Counted from the first letter of the stretch, positions 23,794 through 34,028 are shown. The stretch is DNA of 64,000 bases from Pseudomonas sp. SJZ079 (GCF_007993865.1 NZ_VIUH01000006.1:124001-188000), one strand, 5' to 3'. The notes: generated from the letters alone by a model not told the origin. A program made the numbers and translations.

Positions 23794-24846
23794 TTACTCG
23801 CCACTGCTGTCGAACAGGTCGACGGTCGGTAGTTCGCCCATACGCTTCGGCACATTCAGGCCGAAATGCAGATAGGCATGTCGTGTCACCACCCGTCCCC
23901 GCGGGGTGCGCATGATGAAGCCCTGCTGAATCAGGTAAGGCTCCAACACATCTTCGATGGTATGGCGCTCCTCACTGATCGCCGCGGCCAAGCTATCGAC
24001 CCCCACCGGGCCGCCGTCGAATTTCTCCATCATGGTCAGCAACAGCCGGCGATCCTGGTGATCGAAACCGCGCTCATCGACATTCAACAGATTCAGCGCC
24101 CGATCGGCGATCTCTCGGGTGATGTCACCCTGACCACGCACCTCGGCGAAATCACGCACACGGCGCAACAGACGGTTGGCGATACGCGGTGTCCCCCGCG
24201 CACGTCGGGCGATTTCAAATGCCCCCTGCGCTTCGATCGGCAAGCCGAGAATACCTGCCGAACGTGTGACGATGGTTGCCAGATCGTCGACACTGTAGAA
24301 CTCCAGACGCTGCACGATACCGAAGCGATCACGCAACGGATTGGTCAGCATGCCCGCGCGAGTAGTGGCACCGACCAGGGTGAAAGGTGGCAAATCCAGC
24401 TTGATCGAGCGCGCGGCGGGACCCTCGCCGATCATGATGTCGAGCTGGAAATCCTCCATTGCCGGGTACAACACTTCTTCGACAATCGGCGACAGACGAT
24501 GGATTTCATCGACGAACAGCACATCGCCCGGCTCAAGATTGGTCAGCAGCGCGGCCAAGTCACCCGGCCGCTCCAGTACCGGACCCGAGGTGCTCTTGAT
24601 CGACACGCCCATTTCCTGGGCAATGATATTGGCCAGGGTGGTCTTACCCAGACCCGGCGGACCGAAGATCAGGGTGTGATCCAAGGCCTCGCTACGGCCT
24701 TTAGCGGCCTGAATAAACAACTCCATTTGCTCGCGCACACTCGGCTGGCCGATGTATTCGGCCAGCTTCAACGGCCGAATGGCTCGATCCACCTGCTCAT
24801 CGCGGTCGCGGGGTGTGGCGGCAATCAGGCGATCTGCTTCTAGCAT
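23794..24846 (-). CDS. ruvB: Holliday junction helicase motor RuvB
   Basis: 350 residues, AAA+ ATPase. Walker A is GPPGLGKTT, Walker B is DEIHR, sensor 1 is GATTRAG, and the C-terminal winged helix has [11 protein letters not shown]. It drives branch migration with RuvA. Start ATG lies 7 bases after the ruvA stop, so they are co-transcribed. Confidence 0.98.
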   Translation of the reverse strand: MLEADRLIAATPRDRDEQVDRAIRPLKLAEYIGQPSVREQMELFIQAAKGRSEALDHTLIFGPPGLGKTTLANIIAQEMGVSIKSTSGPVLERPGDLAALLTNLEPGDVLFVDEIHRLSPIVEEVLYPAMEDFQLDIMIGEGPAARSIKLDLPPFTLVGATTRAGMLTNPLRDRFGIVQRLEFYSVDDLATIVTRSAGILGLPIEAQGAFEIARRARGTPRIANRLLRRVRDFAEVRGQGDITREIADRALNLLNVDERGFDHQDRRLLLTMMEKFDGGPVGVDSLAAAISEERHTIEDVLEPYLIQQGFIMRTPRGRVVTRHAYLHFGLNVPKRMGELPTVDLFDSSGE

Positions 24847-24852
24847 CTGGAG

Positions 24853-25458
24853 TTACACCATTCCCTTCAGGGCACGACGAATCATATCTTCACTGCTCAA
24901 GCCATCTTCCTTGATACTGGAGACGGCACGACTGGCTTCTTGCGGTTTATAACCTAGAGAAATAAGTGCACTGACTGCATCATCCTCCGCGCTTGAGACT
25001 GCACCACCGGCGCGAGGTTCAACAACCAGCGTCGCCATACCCGGCACGGCCTCCCAGGCCTTGAAGCGATCCTTCAGTTCAACCAACAGGCGCTCAGCGG
25101 TTTTCTTGCCAACGCCGGGGACCTTCACCAGCACCGAAGCATCCTGCACTTGTACACAACGCACCAGCTCATCGACTTCCAGGCCAGACATTAGCGCTAG
25201 CGCCAGCTTCGGACCAACGCCATTGAGACGGATCAGCTCGCGAAACAGTTGACGCTCGCGCTTCTCGAAGAAGCCATAGAGCAAATGGGCATCCTCACGC
25301 ACCACCAGATGCGTATGCAGGGTCACCGACTCGCCGACTGCCGGCAGACGGTACAGGGTGGTCATCGGTACTTCCAGCTCATAGCCGAGTCCCTGCACAT
25401 CCACAATCAAATGCGGCGGCTGCTTTTCCGCCAAGGTGCCGCGCAAACGTCCGATCAC
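24853..25458 (-). CDS. ruvA: Holliday junction DNA-binding protein RuvA
   Basis: 201 residues. An OB-fold N-terminus ([15 protein letters not shown]), tandem helix-hairpin-helix motifs ([14 protein letters not shown] and [15 protein letters not shown]) and a C-terminal RuvB-binding three-helix domain ([14 protein letters not shown]). The second of two adjacent GTG codons, at 25458, gives the family N-terminus and has AAGGA 8 bases upstream; the first is at 25461. Confidence 0.97.
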   Translation of the reverse strand: MIGRLRGTLAEKQPPHLIVDVQGLGYELEVPMTTLYRLPAVGESVTLHTHLVVREDAHLLYGFFEKRERQLFRELIRLNGVGPKLALALMSGLEVDELVRCVQVQDASVLVKVPGVGKKTAERLLVELKDRFKAWEAVPGMATLVVEPRAGGAVSSAEDDAVSALISLGYKPQEASRAVSSIKEDGLSSEDMIRRALKGMV

Positions 25459-25479
25459 CACTGTGTTCCTTAAATGACA

Positions 25480-26004
25480 TTACAAACGAAGGCGGCCACT
25501 GCGCCGCTTGGCGCCTGCCAGACCATGGGGAATCAGGCTTTGCCGGTGATGGGCATGGCACAGGGCAATGGCCAGGGCATCCGAGGCATCGATCTGCGGT
25601 TTCTGCACCAGCTTGAGCAGGTGCATAACCATCATCTGCACCTGCTCCTTATCCGCGCCGCCGGTACCAGCAATAGCCTGCTTGACCTGGGTCGCGGTGT
25701 ATTCGGCCACATCCAGCCCCGCCTCGATACCCGCCACGATGGCAACGCCCCGCGCCTGACCGAGTTTCAACGCGGAGTCCGGGTTACGCGCCATAAACAC
25801 CTGCTCGATGCCCATGGTCACCGGCCCGTAGGTTTCGATGACCTCGCGCACGCCACGAAACACGATTTGCAAGCGCTCCGGCATCGACCCGCTACCGGTC
25901 CGGATGCAGCCCGAAGCCACATACTCACAGCTGCGCCCGGTGTCGCGCACTACCCCATAACCGGTGATGCGCGAACCGGGGTCGATACCGAGGATCAACG
26001 TCAT
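25480..26004 (-). CDS. ruvC: Holliday junction resolvase RuvC
   Basis: 174 residues, RNase H fold. The catalytic acidic residues sit in [20 protein letters not shown] and [12 protein letters not shown]. It cuts Holliday junctions with RuvAB. First gene of ruvCAB. No LexA-like box was recognised upstream. Confidence 0.97.
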   Translation of the reverse strand: MTLILGIDPGSRITGYGVVRDTGRSCEYVASGCIRTGSGSMPERLQIVFRGVREVIETYGPVTMGIEQVFMARNPDSALKLGQARGVAIVAGIEAGLDVAEYTATQVKQAIAGTGGADKEQVQMMVMHLLKLVQKPQIDASDALAIALCHAHHRQSLIPHGLAGAKRRSGRLRL

Positions 26005-26114
26005 GCCCTACCATCCACCCCAGGCGTCGACCAGAGCCGGCCACCATACTGTTTATTTATCCAGCACGCAGTATAGGGGCAGGCCTTGGTGCCGTCACCC
26101 GCCAAACACCCATG

Positions 26115-26160
26115 AAAAAGCCGGAAGTGCTCAGGCCGCATGCGCCCAGCAACTTCCGGC
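26115..26160 (-). terminator. Terminator after yebC
   Basis: GCCGGAAGT (26120-26128) pairs with ACTTCCGGC (26152-26160); the minus-strand product ends in GGCTTTTTC. The 23-base loop itself contains a GCATGC palindrome. Confidence 0.8.
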
Positions 26161-26179
26161 CTGTTCAACACGGGTTCGA

Positions 26180-26929
26180 TCAGCCAAGCTGCTCCATGAT
26201 TTCGTCCGGGATCTCGGCATTGTGATAGACACTTTGCACGTCATCCAAGTCCTCCAGCATGTCGATCAGCTTGATGACTTTCTGCGCGACTTCCAGGTCA
26301 TCGATCGGCGCACTGATAGATGGAATCATCGCAATCTCAGCCTCATCGCCCTTGAACCCTGCGGCGCTCAGCGCTTCGTTTACCGAGATAAAGTCGACGA
26401 ACGAACTGAACACATCCATCGAACCGTCATCATTGACCACGACATCATCGGCGCCAGCTTCCAGCGCCGCCTCCATCAAGGCATCTTCATCCACGCCCGG
26501 AGCGAAGCTGATCTGCCCCTTGCGGTCGAACATGTAGGCAACCGAACCGTCAGTACCGAGATTGCCACCACACTTACTGAACGCATGGCGGACTGCGGCG
26601 GCAGTGCGATTGCGGTTATCGGTCATGGCCTCGACGATAATCGCCACGCCGCTTGGCGCATACCCTTCATAGCTGAGCTCTTCAACCTTGTCGCCGTCAT
26701 CCGAACCCACGCCACGGGCGATGGCGCGATCAATGGTATCGCGCGTCATGTTGGCAGTCAGCGCCTTGTCGACCGCCAGACGCAGACGCGGGTTATCCGC
26801 TGGTATTCCACCGCCCTGACCTGCTGCAACTGTCAGTTCACGGATCAGCTTGGTGAAAATCTTGCCCTTTTTGGCGTCTTGACGCCCTTTGCGGTGCTTG
26901 ATGTTCGCCCACTTAGAATGACCAGCCAT
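26180..26929 (-). CDS. YebC/PmpR family protein
   Basis: 249 residues with the invariant N-terminus [23 protein letters not shown]. Family members act as transcription regulators (PmpR represses pqsR in P. aeruginosa) or, as shown more recently for YebC-type proteins, help ribosomes through proline stretches. Complete and typical. It lies between aspS and ruvC on the same strand and is followed by its own terminator. Confidence 0.96.
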   Translation of the reverse strand: MAGHSKWANIKHRKGRQDAKKGKIFTKLIRELTVAAGQGGGIPADNPRLRLAVDKALTANMTRDTIDRAIARGVGSDDGDKVEELSYEGYAPSGVAIIVEAMTDNRNRTAAAVRHAFSKCGGNLGTDGSVAYMFDRKGQISFAPGVDEDALMEAALEAGADDVVVNDDGSMDVFSSFVDFISVNEALSAAGFKGDEAEIAMIPSISAPIDDLEVAQKVIKLIDMLEDLDDVQSVYHNAEIPDEIMEQLG

Positions 26930-26987
26930 AACTCACTCCGTATTCCTCTCATTCATTTCGATCACAGATCGATCTGAAAACCGTCAC

Positions 26988-27090
26988 AAGCGAAGGCTAG
27001 GCAAGGCGAAAGGAGACGAGAAAGCGGAGTTTGCCGTAGCAAATGAGCATTTCGAGTCTCTTTCCAACGCCGCATAGCCGAGCGCAGTAG
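26988..27090. repeat. Long imperfect palindrome, element A (yebC-aspS)
   Basis: About 103 bases. Outer arms GCGAAGGCTAGGCAAGGCG and its partner CGCCGCATAGCCGAGCGC pair imperfectly, as do inner arms GAAAGGAGACGAGAAA and TTTCGAGTCTCTTTC, down to TTTGC-CGTA-GCAAA. It lies just past the aspS stop. Elements B and C share the outer arms and the AAATGAGCA core neighbour but have different inner stems. Confidence 0.75.
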
Positions 27091-27094
27091 GTTT

Positions 27095-28870
27095 TTATTC
27101 GGCTTTCGGCTGCTCGCGCAGACGGATATGCAACTCGCGCAACGCCTTGTTATCCACGGCCCCCGGCGCCTGAGTCATCACGCACGCGGCACTCTGGGTT
27201 TTCGGGAAGGCGATCACTTCACGGATCGACTGAGCGCCAGTCATCAGCATCACCAGGCGATCCAGACCAAAGGCCAGGCCTCCATGAGGTGGCGCACCGA
27301 ACTTCAACGCATCGAGCAGGAAGCCGAACTTCTCTTCTTGCTCCGCCGCCTCGATACCGAGCAAGCGGAACACCGCCTGCTGCATCTCCTTGCGATGGAT
27401 ACGGATCGAACCACCGCCCAGCTCGGTGCCGTTCAGTACCATGTCGTAGGCACGCGACAGTGCGGTGCCTGGATTGGCTGCCAACTCTTCCGGGCTGCAC
27501 TTGGGCGCAGTGAACGGGTGGTGCAGCGCGTTCAAGCCGCCGTCATCGCTCTCCTCGAACATCGGGAAGTCGACGACCCACATTGGCGCCCACTCGCAGG
27601 TGAGCAGATTGAGGTCGTGTCCCAGCTTGATGCGCAGCGCGCCCAGGGCCTCGCTGACAATCTTGGCCCGGTCGGCACCGAAGAACACGATGTCGCCATC
27701 GACTGCGCCAACGCGATCGAGGATCACATTGAGGTTGTCCAGCGGGATATTCTTGACGATTGGCGACTGCAGGCCTTCGACGCCATTGGCGCGCTCGTTG
27801 ACCTTGATGTAGGCCAAGCCACGGGCACCGTAGATACCGACGAACTTGGTGTAATCATCGATCTGCTTACGCGGCATGCTCGCGCCACCCGGCACGCGCA
27901 ATGCGGCGACGCGAGACTTCGGGTCATTGGCCGGGCCACTGAATACCTTAAACTCGACATCCTTGAGCTGATCGGCAACGTCGATCAGCTCAAGCGGGAT
28001 GCGCAGGTCCGGCTTGTCCGAGCCATAGCGACGCATGGCTTCTTCATAGGTCATGTGCGGGAAGTCGGCGAACTCCACATCCAGCACTTCCTTGAACAGC
28101 TGACGAATCATCTTCTCGGTGATACCCATGATCTCGCTTTCATCGAGAAAGCTGGTCTCGATGTCGATCTGGGTGAATTCCGGCTGACGGTCGGCACGCA
28201 AGTCTTCGTCGCGGAAGCACTTGGCGATCTGGTAGTAGCGGTCGAAGCCAGCCACCATCAACAACTGCTTGAACAGCTGCGGCGACTGCGGCAGGGCGAA
28301 GAAACTGCCGGCGTGAGTACGGCTCGGCACCAGATAGTCGCGCGCGCCTTCCGGGGTGGCGCGAGTGAGAATCGGCGTTTCCACATCGAGGAAGCCATTC
28401 TCGTCCAGGTAACGCCGAATGCTGGTGGTGATACTTGAACGCAGCTTCAGCTTGGCCGCCATTTCCGGGCGACGCAGGTCAATGAAGCGGTAACGCAGGC
28501 GAGTCTCCTCGCCGACATCGGTGTATTCGTTGAGCGGGAATGGCGGAGTCTCCGCCTCGTTCAGCACTTCCAGCGCATAACCCAGCACTTCGATAGCGCC
28601 TGACGCCATGTTGGCGTTACCGGCACCGGCCGGGCGCAAGCGCACCTTACCGGTGATTTTGACCACGTATTCGCTGCGTACTTTATCCGCCGCGGCAAAA
28701 GTCTCTGCACGATCCGGATCGAACACCACCTGGGCCAGACCTTCACGGTCGCGAATATCGAGGAAAATCACCCCGCCATGGTCACGACGGCGATGAACCC
28801 AGCCGCAAAGGGTGATTTCCTGACCGTCCAGGCTCTCGTTCAGTTGGCCGCAATAGTGACTGCGCATCAT
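27095..28870 (-). CDS. aspS: Aspartyl-tRNA synthetase, probably non-discriminating
   Basis: 591 residues, bacterial class IIb synthetase. It has an OB-fold anticodon domain ([19 protein letters not shown]), class II motif 2 ([16 protein letters not shown]), a GAD insertion, and motif 3 ([13 protein letters not shown]). Histidine 31, just before GGVIF, is the residue reported to allow the P. aeruginosa enzyme to charge both tRNA-Asp and tRNA-Asn, so an asparagine transamidation route is likely. Length and start ([10 protein letters not shown]) match P. aeruginosa. Confidence 0.97.
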   Translation of the reverse strand: MMRSHYCGQLNESLDGQEITLCGWVHRRRDHGGVIFLDIRDREGLAQVVFDPDRAETFAAADKVRSEYVVKITGKVRLRPAGAGNANMASGAIEVLGYALEVLNEAETPPFPLNEYTDVGEETRLRYRFIDLRRPEMAAKLKLRSSITTSIRRYLDENGFLDVETPILTRATPEGARDYLVPSRTHAGSFFALPQSPQLFKQLLMVAGFDRYYQIAKCFRDEDLRADRQPEFTQIDIETSFLDESEIMGITEKMIRQLFKEVLDVEFADFPHMTYEEAMRRYGSDKPDLRIPLELIDVADQLKDVEFKVFSGPANDPKSRVAALRVPGGASMPRKQIDDYTKFVGIYGARGLAYIKVNERANGVEGLQSPIVKNIPLDNLNVILDRVGAVDGDIVFFGADRAKIVSEALGALRIKLGHDLNLLTCEWAPMWVVDFPMFEESDDGGLNALHHPFTAPKCSPEELAANPGTALSRAYDMVLNGTELGGGSIRIHRKEMQQAVFRLLGIEAAEQEEKFGFLLDALKFGAPPHGGLAFGLDRLVMLMTGAQSIREVIAFPKTQSAACVMTQAPGAVDNKALRELHIRLREQPKAE

Positions 28871-29175
28871 CGTGGTAATCGCTTCTCTTGAGTCTTGAAT
28901 TCATTGGGTCGCACAAAATGCGACGCTCGTGACCAGCATCTCGGCGCGCCGACAGCCCACACACCGACTTAACAGGCAAACGCGGTACTCCGGCAATTGC
29001 GCCATCCAACGACCCCACAATCGAGCAGCGAGGCGCTTGCGCCTGACAGCTGCCAACCCGGACACCGTGGCAAAGCGCGAGATTATATATGGTTAAGCCG
29101 CTACGTGCAGCCGCCACCCCTCCCGCTTTCGACAGGCAGCCCTATACTCAGCGCTTAACCCCAGGGAGAGCGGTT
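28871..29175. other. Divergent promoter region of aspS and the Hpt-HD-GYP gene
   Basis: About 305 bases. It contains a short hairpin GTCGCA-CAAAA-TGCGAC (28908-28924) in the aspS leader and an AT-rich stretch near 29080-29095. I see no gene or riboswitch fold I can name. Confidence 0.45.
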
Positions 29176-30294
29176 ATGACCTCACCTCATTGCGTCGAGC
29201 TGCCTAGCGAACTGCTGGAGGACTTTCGTCAAGAAGCCGCCGAGCAGTTCCAACGCAGCGAACAACTGCTGATCGAACTGGAGCACTCGCCGGCCGACAG
29301 CGAACGCCTGCACGACCTGTTTCGCCAGGTCCACACCCTCAAAGGCAACCTCGGCTATATCGGCCTTAGTACGCTGATGCCGCTGCCCCAAGCGATCGAG
29401 GACGTACTGGCTTGCCTGCGCGAAGTGAAGTTGAGCTTTGACAGCCTGCTCGGCGACATCCTCCTGCTTAGCCTCGATCACCTAAAAGAGCTGATCGAGC
29501 AAGACCTCGGCGGCCGCACCGCGCGCCTCGACCCCAGCCAACTCAGCGAGCTCAGCCAAGCCCTGAGCTCGCTAGCCTGCGCACCGCCCGCGCGACAGAC
29601 GGAAATCCGCCGCGCACTACTCCAGCAACTCGACCCGAACAACCAGCTACCGAAGCCCACCCCCACAAACAACGTACAAGCCACCGAACTGCTCGAGCAC
29701 CATGGCATCCAGCCCGATGCTGACCTGCTGTTTTTCATCGAACTCATGCAGGCCAGCGAACACCGCTCGCGCTACTGGCATGGCCGCGGCATGCGCCAGC
29801 TGGATCTGGCACTGACCATCAATCGACTCGGCGGTACAGCGGAACAACCTGCGCAGCTGGCGGCGGCCATATGCCTGCATGACCTCGGCATGGCCTTCCT
29901 GCCACTGGAAATGCTGCACAAGGAAGCCCGCTTCAGCAACGAAGAACGCCAACAGATGCAATCACACCCGCGCCTGGCACACGACCTGTTAAAACGCCTG
30001 CCTAATTGGCATGCCGCCGCCGAAATTGCCCTGCAACATCAGGAGCACGCTGACGGCAGCGGCTACCCGAAAGGCCTGCGTGAGGCCGAGATCAGCCCTG
30101 GCGCCTTGATCCTCAACATCGTCGACACCTTCGACGCCCGTACCCATGAGCGCGCCCACCAGACCTTGAGCAAACGGCCGTTGCTGCGCGCCATTTTGGA
30201 GATCAATGGACTGGCCGGCAGTCAGTTCAGTCCCCACTGGGTCGAAGTGTTCAACCGCACCCTACACCTGCAACCTGAACTGGCCCATCGCTGA
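29176..30294 (+). CDS. Hpt plus degenerate HD-GYP domain protein
   Basis: 372 residues. N-terminal histidine phosphotransfer domain (about 10-110) with phosphoacceptor H53 in RQVHTLKGNLGYIGL. C-terminal HD-GYP domain (about 165-365): the HD pair is CLHDLGMAFLP and the GYP segment is LQHQEHADGSGYPKGL. HD-GYP enzymes hydrolyse c-di-GMP, but here the canonical HDIGK is HDLGM and the canonical HHE is HQE, so activity may be reduced or lost. A phosphorelay output that no longer needs catalysis is plausible. The start has GGGAG 7 bases upstream. Not between aspS and dps in P. aeruginosa as I recall. Confidence 0.85.
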   Translation: MTSPHCVELPSELLEDFRQEAAEQFQRSEQLLIELEHSPADSERLHDLFRQVHTLKGNLGYIGLSTLMPLPQAIEDVLACLREVKLSFDSLLGDILLLSLDHLKELIEQDLGGRTARLDPSQLSELSQALSSLACAPPARQTEIRRALLQQLDPNNQLPKPTPTNNVQATELLEHHGIQPDADLLFFIELMQASEHRSRYWHGRGMRQLDLALTINRLGGTAEQPAQLAAAICLHDLGMAFLPLEMLHKEARFSNEERQQMQSHPRLAHDLLKRLPNWHAAAEIALQHQEHADGSGYPKGLREAEISPGALILNIVDTFDARTHERAHQTLSKRPLLRAILEINGLAGSQFSPHWVEVFNRTLHLQPELAHR

Positions 30295-30388
30295 AGCCCT
30301 TGCACCCGAAGTTCTCGCCTCGCTAAGCTCGCCAGCCCACCATTCGGCCGCCAAACCAGCGGACCCAGGCTCGAACCAAGGAGTTGTA

Positions 30389-31207
30389 ATGCAATCGCTT
30401 GCAGGCAAGGTAGCCGTCATCACTGGCGCGAACTCTGGCATTGGTCGCGCCCTCGCCGAACTATTGGCCACCGAGGGTTGCCACCTGGCGCTGGCCGACA
30501 TCAACACAGACAATCTGCAAAGCATCGCCCTCGACCTGCGTCAACACGGTGCACGCGTTAGCTGCCACCAGCTCGATGTCGCCGACCGCACCGCCGTGTT
30601 CGCTTTTGCCAATACCGTGTTAGCGGACCACGGCAGCGCCCAACTGATCATCAATAATGCCGGCGTAGCGGTCTCTCAAACCATCGCAGAGCTGAGCTAT
30701 ACGGATTTCGAATGGCTGATGGGCATCAACTTCTGGGGCGTGGTACACGGCACCAAAGCCTTCCTCCCGCACCTACAGAAGAATAATGAGGGGCATATCG
30801 TCAATGTCTCGAGCATCTTCGGCATCATCGGCATGCCGACCCAGGGCGCCTATAACGCCAGCAAGTTTGCCGTGCGCGGTTTTACCGAGGCACTGCGCCA
30901 GGAACTGAGTACTAGCAAGATCACGGTCAGCTGCGTGCACCCGGGCGGCATCAAAACCAACATCGCCCGCTCAGCTCGCTTCTACCAAGGCATCGGCGGC
31001 CAGCGCGACGCCTGCCGCGCTGCAGCTGACTTCGAAAAGCTCGCCCGCACCAGCCCCGAGCAGGCCGCCAGGGTCATTGTCGACGGTATTAAAGCCAAAC
31101 GCCCACGCATCCTGATCGGCAGCGATGCCCGCCTGCTCGACTGGATTCAGCGTGCACTGCCGGCCTCCTACCCCAAGGTACTGGCCAAGCTACTGCGCAA
31201 GAATTGA
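30389..31207 (+). CDS. Short-chain dehydrogenase/reductase
   Basis: 272 residues, classical SDR. The cofactor motif GANSGIG is near 14-20, NNAGV near residue 88, catalytic serine in NVSSIFG and YNASK with the Tyr-Lys pair. Acidic D after the second strand (LADINTD) suggests NAD rather than NADP. AAGGAG precedes the ATG by 6 bases. A fairly hydrophobic C-terminus (LLDWIQRALPASYPKVL) recalls SDRs acting on lipids. Substrate unknown. Confidence 0.88.
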   Translation: MQSLAGKVAVITGANSGIGRALAELLATEGCHLALADINTDNLQSIALDLRQHGARVSCHQLDVADRTAVFAFANTVLADHGSAQLIINNAGVAVSQTIAELSYTDFEWLMGINFWGVVHGTKAFLPHLQKNNEGHIVNVSSIFGIIGMPTQGAYNASKFAVRGFTEALRQELSTSKITVSCVHPGGIKTNIARSARFYQGIGGQRDACRAAADFEKLARTSPEQAARVIVDGIKAKRPRILIGSDARLLDWIQRALPASYPKVLAKLLRKN

Positions 31208-31340
31208 ACCCCAGCAAACCAATAGCTTCTAACAATGGCATTTATTGACACAAGCCAAGATCAAGCCCGACAAGAGCCATGCTAGCCTTTGTTCATCCAA
31301 GAGCTCGCCCAGCCTCAAGCCACCTGAAAGGAGAAACGGT

Positions 31341-31811
31341 ATGGAAATCAACATCGGTATTGCCGAACAAGATCGCGCAGCCATCGCCGAAGGCCTGTCC
31401 CGCTTACTCGCAGACACCTACACCCTGTACCTGAAAACCCATAACTTCCACTGGAACGTCACCGGCCCGATGTTCAACACCCTGCACCTGATGTTCGAAG
31501 GGCAGTACACCGAACTGGCGCTGGCAGTTGACCAAATTGCCGAGCGCATTCGTGCCCTGGGCTTTCCGGCTCCGGGCACTTACGCCGCCTACGCACGCCT
31601 TTCCTCGATAAAAGAAGAAGAAGGCGTACCGAGCGCAACGGACATGATCAAGCAACTGGTTCAAGGCCAGGAAGCGGTGGTGCGTACCTCACGCGGCATA
31701 TTCCCACTGCTCGACAAGGTCAGCGACGAACCCACTGCCGACCTACTGACCCAGCGCATGCAGGTACACGAAAAGACCGCCTGGATGCTGCGCAGCCTGC
31801 TCGACGCTTAA
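31341..31811 (+). CDS. Dps/ferritin-like DNA-protection protein
   Basis: 156 residues, four-helix ferritin-like. The Dps ferroxidase residues are recognisable in [13 protein letters not shown] and [22 protein letters not shown]. Dps-type proteins oxidise iron with peroxide and protect DNA as dodecamers. The lysine-rich DNA-binding N-tail of E. coli Dps is missing, as in many pseudomonad homologues at this locus. AAAGGAGA precedes the ATG; a good terminator follows. Confidence 0.92.
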   Translation: MEINIGIAEQDRAAIAEGLSRLLADTYTLYLKTHNFHWNVTGPMFNTLHLMFEGQYTELALAVDQIAERIRALGFPAPGTYAAYARLSSIKEEEGVPSATDMIKQLVQGQEAVVRTSRGIFPLLDKVSDEPTADLLTQRMQVHEKTAWMLRSLLDA

Positions 31812-31832
31812 GACATACAACCACAAATACAC

Positions 31833-31857
31833 AAAGGCCCGTTCGCTCGGGCCTTTT
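31833..31857 (+). terminator. Terminator of the dps-like gene
   Basis: A 9-bp stem AAAGGCCCG with a 6-base loop and a TTTT tail. Confidence 0.88.
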
Positions 31858-31920
31858 GCTAGGCGTAGAGGTGCGCTTGTTCTATGCTCTGACCATTCGC
31901 AACTCGCCACAGTGACGTGC

Positions 31921-32988
31921 ATGAGCCCGCCAACCAAAGCCCCTAGCCTCCTAGAGCTGTACCCCGAAGACACCCGCGATGCGGCCGCCCTGTTAAAGCA
32001 GGCCGTACCCTTGATGGTGCGCCACAGCATTCCACCCAATCCGGTGCATTACGCCCTGTGGTACACCTACAGCAAGGGCCAGGAGCCGGGTCTTAACCGT
32101 CGGCTGGACAAAATCGTCAAGGACTTCGACAGCTTTCCAGCCGAAACCGCCGCCAAGCTATTTCGCGAGTACATCATTCGCGGCGAACTGGAGGAGGCAC
32201 AGACCAAGCAACAGCAAGTCATCGACCTGGTTGACGACATTGAAGGCGATGTTTCCCACAGCCTGGCTGGCAGTCGCAATTATCAACTCAGCCTGGAGCA
32301 GGGCCTGGCAGCACTGCAAGAACCACTCATGGATGACCTGCCCAGCGTATTGAGCGAGTTGCAGGAGAGCACTCAGCTGATGCAGGACCAGCAAGAGAAA
32401 TTCCTATACCGCCTACGCGCCGCGCAAGGCGAAATTCAACATCTACGCAGCCAGCTCGATCGCGCCCATGCAGCCGCAACCCTGGACAGCCTGACCCAGG
32501 TATTCAACCGACATGCCTTTACCCGCTTGCTGGAGAAAATACTAAGCAACGACCACCAGGGTGTGGCGTTAGTCATGTTGGATATCGATCATTTCAAGCA
32601 ATTCAATGACCAGTACGGCCACCCGTTGGGCGACCGCGTCCTGCAACATGTCGGCCAGCTCCTGCGTGACCTGTTGCCGCCTCAAGCGATGGCCGCACGC
32701 TATGGCGGCGAAGAGTTCTGCATCATCCTGCGTAATTGCTCCGACCTTCCCAGCGCCCACGCCTACGCCGAGCAACTGCGCGAGAAAATTCAATCGCTAC
32801 GAATCAAGGTACGTCGCACCGACAAAGTGCTCGACAGCATCACCGCCTCTTTCGGCCTGGCTCTCGCCGAAGCGGGAGACAACCTGGAAAGCCTGCTGAC
32901 TCGTGCCGATGACGCCCTCTACCAAGCCAAGCACAACGGCCGCAATCAAGTACACCCCGAGTCCCCGGTGACCGCGTTAAGCGCCTGA
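31921..32988 (+). CDS. Diguanylate cyclase (GGDEF domain)
   Basis: 355 residues. The N-terminal part (about 1-160) is helical with no membrane span, beginning TKAPSLLELYPEDTRDAA. A coiled-coil linker (QEKFLYRLRAAQGEIQHLRSQL) leads to a complete GGDEF domain (about 185-350) with LDIDHFKQFNDQYGH and active-site RYGGEEF. The RxxD inhibitory site that normally precedes GGEEF is not visible (PPQAMAARYGGEEF), so product feedback may be absent. It should make c-di-GMP in the cytoplasm. I chose the ATG at 31921 over a GTG at 31912. Confidence 0.9.
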   Translation: MSPPTKAPSLLELYPEDTRDAAALLKQAVPLMVRHSIPPNPVHYALWYTYSKGQEPGLNRRLDKIVKDFDSFPAETAAKLFREYIIRGELEEAQTKQQQVIDLVDDIEGDVSHSLAGSRNYQLSLEQGLAALQEPLMDDLPSVLSELQESTQLMQDQQEKFLYRLRAAQGEIQHLRSQLDRAHAAATLDSLTQVFNRHAFTRLLEKILSNDHQGVALVMLDIDHFKQFNDQYGHPLGDRVLQHVGQLLRDLLPPQAMAARYGGEEFCIILRNCSDLPSAHAYAEQLREKIQSLRIKVRRTDKVLDSITASFGLALAEAGDNLESLLTRADDALYQAKHNGRNQVHPESPVTALSA

Positions 32989-33154
32989 TTTGAGTAGCCC
33001 TCCTCTTTGCTGTTAAATACGCCCCGTGCATCCGCCCCAAGTCCTTGGGGCAGTGCATAGGCTGGTTCCGCGCACCTCCAACGCCCTCCACTCATGGCAC
33101 AGCATGCGAACCCGCTCGTCCTGGTGATCCTTTTAATAAGTGAGCTGATTAAAT

Positions 33155-33757
33155 ATGTTGAAAATCGTCCACCTACTTACGGGCCTCGCTGCCCTTCTGT
33201 TATCCATCGTCCCAAGCCTAAGCAGTAACGCCCCGTCACTCCTGCAACAACCAGACGCCCTGGGCCTTGCTCTATTAGGCCTGCTCAACTTGCTCCTGGC
33301 GCCACAACTACCCATCTGGCACGCCGGCCTGCGGCATCAGCTGCAAACCCTGGTCTCCGTCCTATTGGTACTGGGCACACTGCTCCAAGCCCTGATCTTA
33401 CTGGCCCCCCTACCCGTAATCGCCAACCAAACGGCCACCCTGTTCAGCCTGCTAACCGTGCTCGCAGCCGTGCTACTGCACCTGGCCACCAACCTGCGCC
33501 TGCAAACTCGCAGCCGCACTCCGGCGCAAAACACGACCAATCGGGAAACGGGTACGGTCAAGTGGTTCAACACTTCCAAAGGTTTCGGTTTCATCTCCCG
33601 TGATTCGGGCGACGATATCTTCGTGCACTTCCGCGCCATTCGTGGCGAAGGCCATCGAGTACTGGTCGAAGGCCAGCGCGTCGAGTTTTCCGTCATGCAG
33701 CGCGACAAGGGCCTACAGGCAGAAGATGTGATTGCCGCGCTACCCTCGCGCCGCTGA
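33155..33757 (+). CDS. Membrane-anchored cold-shock domain protein
   Basis: 200 residues. Three to four hydrophobic segments fill residues 5-115, followed by a full cold-shock domain (about 131-197): [39 protein letters not shown]1 (GFGFI) and RNP2 (IFVHF) are intact, so single-stranded nucleic acid binding at the inner membrane is expected. P. aeruginosa has a similar protein at this place next to slyX. A 21-bp perfect hairpin follows the stop. Confidence 0.88.
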   Translation: MLKIVHLLTGLAALLLSIVPSLSSNAPSLLQQPDALGLALLGLLNLLLAPQLPIWHAGLRHQLQTLVSVLLVLGTLLQALILLAPLPVIANQTATLFSLLTVLAAVLLHLATNLRLQTRSRTPAQNTTNRETGTVKWFNTSKGFGFISRDSGDDIFVHFRAIRGEGHRVLVEGQRVEFSVMQRDKGLQAEDVIAALPSRR

Positions 33758-33763
33758 AATACA

Positions 33764-33807
33764 GCCCAGACTATAAAGCCCGCATCTGCGGGCTTTATAG
33801 TCTGGGC
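33764..33807. terminator. Near-perfect 44-bp palindrome, bidirectional terminator
   Basis: Perfect 21-bp arms (33764-33784 and 33787-33807) with only TC between them, located between the convergent cold-shock gene and slyX. It should terminate both transcripts, although neither side has a long T-run after the stem. Confidence 0.7.
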
Positions 33808-33818
33808 GTTACCGCCTG

Positions 33819-34019
33819 CTAATAATGAGGCGGTGGCGCCTCATCTCCAGCACTCTCGAGCTGCCCGCTGATGTCTTCCTGACGCTTAGCCAAGGCAGCG
33901 AGCTGTAGCTGCAAGCGTTCAATTAGACGCTGCTGCGCGACTAACTCATCGCTGAGCGTTTGAATGGTGTCGTCCTGAAAAGCCAAACGGCTCTCCAATT
34001 CAGTGACCCGCTCTTCCAT
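33819..34019 (-). CDS. slyX: SlyX family protein
   Basis: 66 residues, almost entirely a coiled coil ([22 protein letters not shown]) ending in the typical APPPHY tail. Function unknown in any species. I chose the ATG at 34019, which gives the P. aeruginosa-like start; GTG codons at 34025 and 34028 are in frame. It follows the HIT gene directly. Confidence 0.92.
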   Translation of the reverse strand: MEERVTELESRLAFQDDTIQTLSDELVAQQRLIERLQLQLAALAKRQEDISGQLESAGDEAPPPHY

Positions 34020-34028
34020 ATTCACCAC

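Noticed and set aside
27128..28438. 436-residue open frame opposite aspS
   Set aside because: Its composition is Gln/His/Arg-rich with no motif, and aspS fully explains the region.
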